The translations under genes were made by a program, and so were the position numbers. DNA of 14,572 bases from Bacteroidales bacterium (lineage in GTDB: Bacteria > Bacteroidota > Bacteroidia > Bacteroidales > WCHB1-69), in assembly GCA_012838875.1 (NCBI GenBank), contig DUOL01000094.1:1-14572 (forward strand). Reading direction: 5' to 3'. Below the pieces are notes generated by a model that ran no database searches, was not told the origin of the DNA, and saw only the letters and a program-made list of their open reading frames with translations. Positions 1-7,089 of the stretch are shown one piece after another; positions within the stretch are counted from its first letter, which is position 1, and the number at the start of each line of letters is the position of its first letter.

Positions 1-68
1 CCCCACGGCTTGTGCCCGCGGACTTGGAACCGGGCGCCGACCCCGAGCGTAGCGAGGGGGCACGCCCT
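1..68. repeat. GC-rich, partly self-complementary tract (possible dispersed repeat)
   Basis: About three quarters of these bases are G or C, against a clearly AT-rich background, and composition switches abruptly to A/T-rich at about 68. It can fold as a nested stem: GGGCG at 32-36 with CGCCC at 63-67, CCCC at 41-44 with GGGG at 57-60. GTGCCC at 12-17 also matches GGGCAC at 58-63. It lies 3' of dsbD, outside any recognisable gene. The mirror-like core GAGCGTAGCGAG (45-56) is the kind of sequence found in short intergenic repeats, but no second copy exists in the window, so calling it a repeat is inference. It could also be the edge of something lying to the left. Confidence 0.35.
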
Positions 69-108
69 AATAAAAATTAAAAAAATAACTTATAAATAAA
101 AGATGTTT

Positions 109-2157
109 TTAGTTATTCTTCAGCTGTTTAAATTTCTCCAGCCCTTTGTTTAGGAAGTCGAGATAATTTTCGATATCCAATTCATAATACGTAGGACCTT
201 CTAGAATGCGTCCGTAAGAATCGGTGATAATGTAGCAGGGCTGTGAGTTTTCCTTATAAATAGTATTTTGAATAAACATATTTTTGCTTCCGAGGGTGAA
301 GACCGTATCGCCGTCTGCGTCAGTAATTCTATCTTCGGGCAATAGCTTAACAGTTTTATCGTCAACATAGAGTGCCAGCAGAACAAAATTCTCCGCTAAG
401 ATATCGCGTACTCGTTTATCAATCCAGACTGCATTTTCAACATTTCTACAATTAACGCAGCCATGTCCGGTGAAATCGATAAAAATGGGTTTATTCAACT
501 TTTGCGCAATTCTCAATCCTTGCTCATAGTCGAAATAGCCTTTCATACCGTGGGGCAACTTCAGTTTCTCGCCATATTTAGGTGTTTCATCAAGAAAATA
601 GGTAGCATTTTTGGACTCTTCACGGACAATCTGGCTCACATCAAAATCTTGTGTCGTCATGGGAGGCAACCAACCGGAAATGGCTTTTAGCGGAGCACCG
701 AACATACCGGGAATAAGGTAGACAACGAAGGCAAAAGTAAAGATGGCTAAAATAAATCGCACCCAGCTTTTTTGGTAGGGCATTTCATCATCTAACGGGA
801 AGCGTATTTTGCCTAAGAAATAAAATCCTAATAAGGAGAAAATTACAATCCAGAAAGCCAAATAGACTTCGCGGTCTAGGATTCCCCAATGATACGCTTG
901 GTCGGGAACATTTAAAAATTTAAGTGCAAAGGCAAGTTCGACAAATGCCAGGGTAACTTTGAGAGTGTTCATCCAGCCTCCCGACTTAGGAAGTGATTTA
1001 AGCAGTTCAGGGAAGAAGGCGAAAAAGGTGAACGGAATGGCAAAAGCCAAGGAAAAGCCGAACATTCCGATGATTGGCTTTAGTAGCGAGCCTGATGCCG
1101 CGTTAAGAGCCACAGCACCTGCGATAGGTAATGTACAAGAGAATGAAACGAGAACAAGGGTCAGTGCCATGAAAAATACCCCAATCAGCCCGCCGCGGGA
1201 CTCCATCTTTGATGATTTGTTGACCCATTTACTTGGCAATGTAATCTCAAAATAGCCGAAGAGAGAAATGGCAAAAATGACGAATATCAGGGCAAACAGG
1301 ACATTCGGGAGCCAGTGCGTACTCAAAATATTTGATAATCCTGCTCCGAAGATGATAGATAAAATGATTCCAAAAGTTACATAAATTAAGATGATAGATA
1401 ATCCGTAGACAAGGGCGTAACGTTTAGCTTGTTTGCCCGTTTTCATAAAAAAGGAAATTGTCATGGGAATCATCGGGAAAACGCAAGGAGTGAGTAAACC
1501 GACTAAGCCTCCGAGAAAAGCGAAAAGGAAAAACACCAACAACGACTCTTCTTTCTCTTCTTCATTCACCCCCATATTTTCTTGTGCGGGCGCATTTTGC
1601 CCGGCAGCTGAGCCGTCTTTATTTGTATTCATTAAAGCTAATGAATCTGCCGACTGATTTGGTAAATCGTTTTTATCATCGGCTAAAACGGCACTATCCG
1701 CATTAGAATTAACGATATCAAACGCAAATTTTTTCTCTATCGCAACGCACCGTCCTTCGATACAAACTTGGGCATCAATTTTTCCTTTAACTTGAAAGTT
1801 CGTTTTAGACTTTATTTTTATTCGTTGCTTAAAGGTTACTTTATCTGCGAAATACTTAGATGTATCTTTAAAAACGGGGTCATACTTAACTATCGGTTTC
1901 GGTTCCCAGACCGTTCCGATACGTGAGTAGTTATTATTTTCTACAAAGGTAAATTCCGTAGGAAGTTCGATACCATTATTATGGTGTTGCGAATAGAGGT
2001 GCCAACCTTTTTGCAATTTTGCAGAGAAGAAGAGTTCTGCTTCGGTCTCTGACTTTGTATTTATTTTAAAATCCCAAGAAATTGGAGTTTCTTGTGCTAA
2101 AACTGTAGAACTTCCTATTAAAAACAGAAAGTTTAAGAAAAAGAGAATTTTTTTCAT
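109..2157 (-). CDS. dsbD: Thiol:disulfide interchange protein DsbD (cytochrome c biogenesis / disulfide reductase)
   Basis: Inner-membrane protein that carries electrons from cytoplasmic thioredoxin to periplasmic thiol proteins. The 682-aa product has the full three-part DsbD layout. A signal peptide (about 1-21) is followed by a periplasmic N-terminal domain to about 150 with a Cys pair at C132/C137. A low-complexity, acidic, Asn/Ala-rich linker runs from about 150 to 205. About eight membrane helices (206-486) contain the two redox cysteines C225 (in TPCVFP) and C341 (in SCTLPIAG). The C-terminal thioredoxin-like domain (about 540-682) has the C567-V-N-C570 motif. All six expected cysteines are present, so it should be functional. 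It begins 22 nt after hppA on the same strand and is probably co-transcribed with it. A 10-bp imperfect tandem repeat (ATAAGAAATG/ATAAGAAATA, plus-strand 2156-2175) spans its start. No terminator with a clear stem and U-run is seen 3' of it before the GC-rich tract. Confidence 0.95.
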   Translation of the reverse strand: MKKILFFLNFLFLIGSSTVLAQETPISWDFKINTKSETEAELFFSAKLQKGWHLYSQHHNNGIELPTEFTFVENNNYSRIGTVWEPKPIVKYDPVFKDTSKYFADKVTFKQRIKIKSKTNFQVKGKIDAQVCIEGRCVAIEKKFAFDIVNSNADSAVLADDKNDLPNQSADSLALMNTNKDGSAAGQNAPAQENMGVNEEEKEESLLVFFLFAFLGGLVGLLTPCVFPMIPMTISFFMKTGKQAKRYALVYGLSIILIYVTFGIILSIIFGAGLSNILSTHWLPNVLFALIFVIFAISLFGYFEITLPSKWVNKSSKMESRGGLIGVFFMALTLVLVSFSCTLPIAGAVALNAASGSLLKPIIGMFGFSLAFAIPFTFFAFFPELLKSLPKSGGWMNTLKVTLAFVELAFALKFLNVPDQAYHWGILDREVYLAFWIVIFSLLGFYFLGKIRFPLDDEMPYQKSWVRFILAIFTFAFVVYLIPGMFGAPLKAISGWLPPMTTQDFDVSQIVREESKNATYFLDETPKYGEKLKLPHGMKGYFDYEQGLRIAQKLNKPIFIDFTGHGCVNCRNVENAVWIDKRVRDILAENFVLLALYVDDKTVKLLPEDRITDADGDTVFTLGSKNMFIQNTIYKENSQPCYIITDSYGRILEGPTYYELDIENYLDFLNKGLEKFKQLKNN

Positions 2158-2179
2158 AAGAAATGATAAGAAATAAGAT

Positions 2180-4645
2180 TTATTCTTTTTTGTGGTCGAT
2201 TCTCATACCATAGAATGAACGATAAACAAAAAATAGCCCTATCAATAAAAAGAGTACGCCAATATATGGTGTAATATCGACTGTATCAAAAAAGGACATT
2301 TTCTGATTAGCATCGGCAAGTGCTTGGCTTGAGTTTTCGGTGAATGCTTGTGCTTTCAGCTTAAGGTGGACGGCTATTTCCACGGCTAACAAGCCAAAAA
2401 GGGTTGAAAACTTAATAATAGGGTTCATTGCAACGGAAGCGGTATCTTTGTATGGATCACCGACTGTATCGCCGATAACTGCGGCGGCGTGCAAATTTGT
2501 ATTTTTTTCTCTTAAATCGACTTCAACGACCTTTTTCGCATTATCCCATGCTCCGCCGGCATTTGCCATATAAATAGCTTGGAAGAGTCCGAAAATTGCA
2601 ATTGAGATGAGGTAGGCAACAAAGAAGTTCGGGTCAAAGAAAGCGAAAGCAAGGGTTAGCGTAAATATAACAATGAAGATATTAATCATACCTTGTTGTG
2701 CATAGCGTGTACAAATACGGACGACTGTTTTAGAGTCTTCGATATCTGCTTCCTTTTTACTTAGGTTTAAATTTCGTTTAATAAATTCCACGGCTCTGTA
2801 TGCTCCGGTAGTAACTGCCTGAATAGAAGCTCCGCTAAACCAATAAATGACAGCGCCTCCTGTAATAAATCCCAAAATAACGGGGGCATCGGTAAGGTTT
2901 ATTTGTAGAAGTCCCAATTCTTTTAATAGCAGAATAATTGCGAAAATCATAGTTGTGGCGCCGACAACGGCAGTTCCGATGAGGACCGGCTTAGCTGTTG
3001 CCTTAAAGGTATTTCCTGCTCCGTCATTAGCTTCTAAGTAGTGTTTTCCTTTTTCAAAATCGGGGATAAATCCGAATTCTTCTTCAATTTCCGATTTAAT
3101 GCCCGGTAGTTGTTCAATTTGCGAAAGTTCAAATACGGATTGTGCGTTGTCGGTAACGGGACCGTAGCTATCTACTGCTATCGTAACGGGTCCCATGCCC
3201 AAAAATCCGAACGCGATTAGTCCGAAGGCAAAAATGGACGCATACTCATCGAAAATGGATAAATTAGAGGTAGAAATAAAAAAGCCTACTAGCATTAAGC
3301 CGACCATAACAATTCCTTGCCAAAAGGCACTAAAATTTCCGGCAACAATACCGGATAAGATATTGAGAGATGGCCCGCCTTCTCTTGATGCTGACACAAT
3401 TTCCTGAACGTGTGTAGAGTTTGAACTTGTAAAAATCTTGGTAAATTCCGGAATAATAGCTGCCGCCAACGTTCCGAGACTTATAATAGAAGCTAATTTC
3501 CACCACAAATCGGGGGTATATGCATTTGCTACTGAATTATTAGCAAGGAGAAAATAACTAACCAAATAGGTTACAATGATAGAAATAAAAGAAGTAATCC
3601 AGATAAGTGAAGTTAAAGGAGCTTCAAAATTAAATTTGATACTATTTTTATATTTTGCGGAAGAGATAATCTGGTTTATCTCATAAGAAAAGATAGAGGT
3701 CAACACCATTAAGATACGCATAACGAATATCCAGGTAATCAATAGACTTTGAATTTCAAAAGCACTCGGAATTGCCAATATAATAAACGAAATCAATGCA
3801 ACGCCTGTAACGCCGTAAGTTTCAAATCCGTCTGCTGTCGGTCCGATACTGTCTCCTGCGTTGTCGCCGGTACAGTCGGCAATAACGCCCGGATTTCTGG
3901 GGTCATCTTCGCCAATTTTAAAAATCACCTTCATTAAATCGGAGCCGATATCGGCGATTTTCGTAAAAATACCGCCTGCGATACGTAAAGCACTTGCTCC
4001 CAACGATTCGCCGACAGCAAAGCCTATTAAACAAGCGCCGGCGCTTTCTGACGGAACAAAAAGTAAAATAAAGAGCATCATAATCAGTTCGATAGTAATG
4101 AGCAATAGTCCCACACTCATACCCGATTTTAGAGGTAGAGATACGATTTTCCACGGTTTTCCTTGCAGGGACGCAAACGATGTTCTACAATTAGCTAAGG
4201 TGTTAATTCGTATTCCAAACCATGCGACAATGTACGACCCGAGAATCCCGAGAACCGTCCACAATAGTATTAGAGAAACAGCTCCCAATGATTTGGCGTT
4301 TAAAACTCCAAAATAAAAAGCTATAATAACACCGACAATGATAAATAAGAGGAATAAAAATCTTCCTTGTTGTAGTAAATATGTTTTACAAGTAGCATAA
4401 ATAGTATCTGCTACTTTTTTCATTGATTTATGAACCGGGTATCTACGAATTTTTATAAATTGAGACATTCCATAAAACAGTCCAAGAAAGACAATGAGCG
4501 ATCCCCAAAAAAGAAGTTCCCAACCTGATAAATAACCATTAAAAAAAGAGATATTTCTTAAATTTGGTAAAATTATATCCGCTTCACTCGCAAATGTAAG
4601 CAGAGGTAGTGTGAGCACTGAAAAAAGAATAAACAGTTTTTTCAT
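2180..4645 (-). CDS. hppA: Membrane-bound (ion-pumping) pyrophosphatase, divergent Bacteroidota type
   Basis: Integral membrane enzyme that hydrolyses pyrophosphate and couples it to H+ and/or Na+ export. The 821-aa product has a signal-like N-terminus (1-19) and many membrane helices, as expected for this roughly 16-helix family, and is longer than most bacterial members. Catalytic motifs are recognisable: D232-x3-D236-x2-K239, EDDPRNPGVIAD (246-257), GDNAGD (260-265), VTDNAQSVFE (497-506), NAGGAWDNAKK (695-705) and GDTVGDPYKDTAS (725-737). Several differ from the textbook form: the first motif reads DIGSDLMKV rather than DVGADLVGK, with one residue fewer before EDDPRNP, and DNAGGIAEM has become DNAQSVFEL. 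The K+-dependence site reads GNTFKATAKP (544-553), with Lys548 where K+-dependent enzymes have Ala, which suggests K+ independence. The transported ion cannot be decided from the sequence. It is the first gene of a likely two-gene unit with dsbD. Confidence 0.95.
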   Translation of the reverse strand: MKKLFILFSVLTLPLLTFASEADIILPNLRNISFFNGYLSGWELLFWGSLIVFLGLFYGMSQFIKIRRYPVHKSMKKVADTIYATCKTYLLQQGRFLFLLFIIVGVIIAFYFGVLNAKSLGAVSLILLWTVLGILGSYIVAWFGIRINTLANCRTSFASLQGKPWKIVSLPLKSGMSVGLLLITIELIMMLFILLFVPSESAGACLIGFAVGESLGASALRIAGGIFTKIADIGSDLMKVIFKIGEDDPRNPGVIADCTGDNAGDSIGPTADGFETYGVTGVALISFIILAIPSAFEIQSLLITWIFVMRILMVLTSIFSYEINQIISSAKYKNSIKFNFEAPLTSLIWITSFISIIVTYLVSYFLLANNSVANAYTPDLWWKLASIISLGTLAAAIIPEFTKIFTSSNSTHVQEIVSASREGGPSLNILSGIVAGNFSAFWQGIVMVGLMLVGFFISTSNLSIFDEYASIFAFGLIAFGFLGMGPVTIAVDSYGPVTDNAQSVFELSQIEQLPGIKSEIEEEFGFIPDFEKGKHYLEANDGAGNTFKATAKPVLIGTAVVGATTMIFAIILLLKELGLLQINLTDAPVILGFITGGAVIYWFSGASIQAVTTGAYRAVEFIKRNLNLSKKEADIEDSKTVVRICTRYAQQGMINIFIVIFTLTLAFAFFDPNFFVAYLISIAIFGLFQAIYMANAGGAWDNAKKVVEVDLREKNTNLHAAAVIGDTVGDPYKDTASVAMNPIIKFSTLFGLLAVEIAVHLKLKAQAFTENSSQALADANQKMSFFDTVDITPYIGVLFLLIGLFFVYRSFYGMRIDHKKE

Positions 4646-4738
4646 AATATAACTTATTGATTATTAAAGATTTTAAATTTTAAGATTGTATTAAAATTAT
4701 TTCGAAATAAAAATAATATTTACTCAATTATCATTTTG

Positions 4739-4769
4739 CAAAGTTAATTTTTTTTTGAATAGACTACAA
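4739..4769 (-). promoter_or_regulatory. Predicted Bacteroidota-type promoter for hppA-dsbD
   Basis: On the minus strand, TAACTTTG (plus coordinates 4739-4746) matches the TAnnTTTG -7 box. A TTG lies at 4767-4769, 20 nt upstream, where the -33 box is expected. Transcription would start near 4732, leaving a leader of roughly 85 nt before the hppA ATG at 4645. This is the best two-part promoter match in the window. Confidence 0.55.
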
Positions 4770-4869
4770 TTCAGATTATTATAAAGGTTATTTTTGGGGT
4801 AAATTTACAAGATTTTCACCATCTTCTCCCAATTATTTATATTTTCAAAATTGCTAAAATTCAACGATA

Positions 4870-4912
4870 GAAGAAAAAAGAGACTGTCTCAGAAGTAATG
4901 ACAGCCTCTTTT
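4870..4912 (-). terminator. Rho-independent terminator after serC-serA
   Basis: Plus-strand 4876-4888 and 4900-4912 are inverted repeats of 13 bp with one G·U pair, separated by an 11-nt loop. Read on the minus strand, the stem core GAGGCTGTC/GACAGTCTC is flanked by AAAA/TTTT and followed by a T-run (TTTTTTCTTC). It sits 26 bases past the serA stop codon. It is the only clear intrinsic terminator in the window. The rest of the 293-nt gap 4646-4938 holds only the hppA promoter and AT-rich sequence with no convincing ORF. Confidence 0.85.
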
Positions 4913-4938
4913 AAAAGCACAATTATTTATTTTGGGGA

Positions 4939-5859
4939 TTATTTATTTACTTGGAAGGTTTTATCCCCATTTTTAAAGAAATTAACAATTTGTTGAGCGG
5001 CGGCTAATCCTGCATTCACGTTAGCTTCGGCAGTTTGAGCACCCATTTTTTTAGGTGTTGCGAAGAAGCGTATACCGAATTTTTCCACCATTGTAGCATT
5101 ATTATCGGGAGCGATGTCGGTACAATATTTCAAATCCGTACGTTCTTCCATAATTTTCACCATTTCTTCTTCATTAATCACCTCTTTTCTTGCGGTATTC
5201 ACTAAGCAACCGCCTTTAGGCATAAGAGAAAGTAAGTTATAACCGATAGATTTTTTAGTTTCGTCATTAGCAGGAATATGCAAAGAGATATAATGACAAT
5301 TTTTATACAGCTCTTCTACCGTATTCACCGGAATAACGCCTTCATTTTTCATTTTATCGGCACTCACGTACGGGTCAAAAGCGTACACTTCCATTCCGAA
5401 TCCTTTAGCGATATGTGCTGCCAAACGGCCTACGTGTCCATACGCATGGATACCTAATTTTTTACCTTTCAATTCTCCGCCTGTTCCGGCAGTAAAAGAG
5501 TTTCTTGCCATAAACACCATCATTCCGAGCGCAAGTTCAGCCACAGCGTTGGAGTTTTGTCCGGGTGTATTCATAGCCACAATCTTTTTAGCGGTACAAG
5601 CATCAAGGTCAAGGTTATCGTAGCCGGCGCCGGCACGAACTACAATTTTTAATTTTTTAGCTGCGTCTACTACGGCAGCAGTTACTTGGTCGGAACGCAC
5701 AATCATAGCGTCTGCATCGGCAACGGCGGCGTAGAGTTCTTGCACATCAGTATATTTTTCCAATAAACAGAGTTCCATGTTAGCTTGCTCTGTTATTTTT
5801 CGAATACCATCGACAGCCTCTTTGGCAAATGGTTTTTCAGTAGCTAATAATATTTTCAT
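4939..5859 (-). CDS. serA: D-3-phosphoglycerate dehydrogenase (short form, Lys at the catalytic His position)
   Basis: Oxidises 3-phosphoglycerate to 3-phosphohydroxypyruvate, the first step of serine synthesis, in the cytoplasm. The 306-aa product is the short type with no C-terminal ACT or allosteric domain. It shows VVRAGAGYDNLD (73-84), NSNAVAELALGMM (102-114), a Rossmann glycine motif with G136, G141 and G144 in GIHAYGHVGR, and catalytic Arg224 in NTARKEV. Where most D-2-hydroxyacid dehydrogenases have TPHxGAxT with a catalytic His, this protein has TPKKMGAQT (268-276), so Lys270 or Lys271 stands in that place. This is, to my memory, the normal state in Bacteroides-type enzymes rather than a mutation. 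It starts 11 nt after the serC stop, which makes a serC-serA operon, and is followed by a strong terminator. Pathway assignment rests on both the sequence and the serC neighbour. Confidence 0.92.
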   Translation of the reverse strand: MKILLATEKPFAKEAVDGIRKITEQANMELCLLEKYTDVQELYAAVADADAMIVRSDQVTAAVVDAAKKLKIVVRAGAGYDNLDLDACTAKKIVAMNTPGQNSNAVAELALGMMVFMARNSFTAGTGGELKGKKLGIHAYGHVGRLAAHIAKGFGMEVYAFDPYVSADKMKNEGVIPVNTVEELYKNCHYISLHIPANDETKKSIGYNLLSLMPKGGCLVNTARKEVINEEEMVKIMEERTDLKYCTDIAPDNNATMVEKFGIRFFATPKKMGAQTAEANVNAGLAAAQQIVNFFKNGDKTFQVNK

Positions 5860-5870
5860 AGTTATAAATT

Positions 5871-6944
5871 TTATTTATTTAATTTTTCAAATTCTTGCAT
5901 AGCAGCAACTAATGCTTCTACACTTTCTTTCGGGCAGGCATTATAGAGAGATGCTCTAAAACCGCCTACAGAACGGTGTCCTTTGATACCAACCATGCCG
6001 CGTTCTTTAGCAAAAGCCATAAAAGCCTCTTCTTTATCTTTGTATGGTTCAGCCATTACAAAACCCACATTCATTATAGAACGGCTATCTTTTTCGGCAG
6101 TTCCGACAAACATTGAATTGCGGTCAATTTCGTTATATAACATCATCGCTTTTTCTTCATTGCGTTGTTGCATAACTTTAACACCACCATTTCTTTTCAC
6201 CCATTTTAAAGTTTCATTCATAACAAGAATAGAGAAAACGGGAGGGGTATTAAACATAGAACCGTCATCAATATGCGTTTTATAATTCACCATTGTAGGC
6301 AAATAACGTGATACTTTTCCGAGAGCCGATTCTTTAACAATAACAAAAGTAACTCCGGCGGGTCCTACATTTTTCTGAGCTCCACCATAAATTAACGTAT
6401 ATTTTGATACATCAATAGGGCGACTCATAATATCTGAGGACATATCGGCGATCAGTGGAATGGGGGAATCGATATCTTCACGAATTTCCGTTCCGTAAAT
6501 GGTATTATTCGTAGTAATGTGGAAATAATCGGCATCTGTAGGAATCGTATATTTTTTGGGAATGTAATTGAAAGTTGTATCGGCAGAAGAAGCAACAATT
6601 ACCACTTCTCCGAACGCTTTAGCTTCCTTAATAGCTTTTTTTGCCCAAACACCGGTTTCTAAATAAGCTGCTTTTTTCTCCATAAAATTCATAGGAACCA
6701 TATAGAATTGTGTGGACGCACCGCCACCGAGAAAGAGAACTTGATAGCCTTCGGGAATATTTAAAAGCTCTTTCCATAATGCTACGGTCTCATCCATAAC
6801 GGCTTGCCACTCTTTGGAACGGTGTGAAACTTCAATAACTGACATTCCTGTTCCGACAAAATCTTTTAACGCTTCGATAGAGGCGTTAATTGCTTCTTTG
6901 GGAAGGACACATGGTCCTGCATTAAAATTGTGTACTTTCTTCAT
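5871..6944 (-). CDS. serC: Phosphoserine aminotransferase
   Basis: PLP enzyme that converts 3-phosphohydroxypyruvate and glutamate to phosphoserine and 2-oxoglutarate; it can also act in pyridoxal phosphate synthesis. The 357-aa protein has the usual length. It begins with the typical NFNAGPCVLP (6-15), has HRSKEW (41-46) and the phosphate-binding GGGAST (73-78), and carries the probable PLP lysine Lys191 in YGGAQKNVGPAG (186-197). The C-terminal part contains GHRSVGGFRASLYNA, typical of the family. The ATG at 6942-6944 directly precedes this N-terminus, so the start is secure. It is the first gene of serC-serA. The third enzyme of the pathway, SerB, is not in the window. Confidence 0.97.
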   Translation of the reverse strand: MKKVHNFNAGPCVLPKEAINASIEALKDFVGTGMSVIEVSHRSKEWQAVMDETVALWKELLNIPEGYQVLFLGGGASTQFYMVPMNFMEKKAAYLETGVWAKKAIKEAKAFGEVVIVASSADTTFNYIPKKYTIPTDADYFHITTNNTIYGTEIREDIDSPIPLIADMSSDIMSRPIDVSKYTLIYGGAQKNVGPAGVTFVIVKESALGKVSRYLPTMVNYKTHIDDGSMFNTPPVFSILVMNETLKWVKRNGGVKVMQQRNEEKAMMLYNEIDRNSMFVGTAEKDSRSIMNVGFVMAEPYKDKEEAFMAFAKERGMVGIKGHRSVGGFRASLYNACPKESVEALVAAMQEFEKLNK

Positions 6945-6987
6945 AATAAGGTATTTATATTGGTTTATGTTTTTTTTTAATTCTTTG

Positions 6988-6995
6988 CAAATATA
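6988..6995 (-). promoter_or_regulatory. Predicted -7 box for serC-serA
   Basis: Minus-strand TATATTTG fits TAnnTTTG. It lies 43 nt upstream of the serC ATG. No TTG is found at the usual -33 distance, so the call rests on the -7 box and its position in a divergent intergenic region. Confidence 0.45.
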
Positions 6996-7060
6996 CGTGA
7001 TTTTTTTGGATTAAATGACTATGAAAAAATATTTAATATCAAACAGATAAAATAAAAACC

Positions 7061-7068
7061 TATTTTTG
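7061..7068 (+). promoter_or_regulatory. Predicted -7 box for the M16 peptidase gene
   Basis: TATTTTTG fits TAnnTTTG and ends 21 nt before the chosen ATG at 7090. A TTG at 7066-7068 is part of this box, so it cannot be the start codon if the box is real. No good -33 match is seen upstream. Confidence 0.5.
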
Positions 7069-7089
7069 CAAACTTATTCTTCAATTAAC

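Noticed and set aside
3..80. Open frame of 25 codons in the GC-rich tract, containing GADPERSEGARP, as the end of a gene
   Set aside because: It is the translation of a low-complexity mirror sequence (GAGCGTAGCGAG), has no family resemblance I recognise and runs off the window edge. Composition and folding explain it better than coding.
3861..4316. 151-codon open frame on the plus strand opposite hppA
   Set aside because: It is antisense to a well-conserved part of the pyrophosphatase, has no recognisable motif or promoter, and its composition follows from the opposite strand's codons. The same applies to the frames at 959-1255 and 5983-6285.
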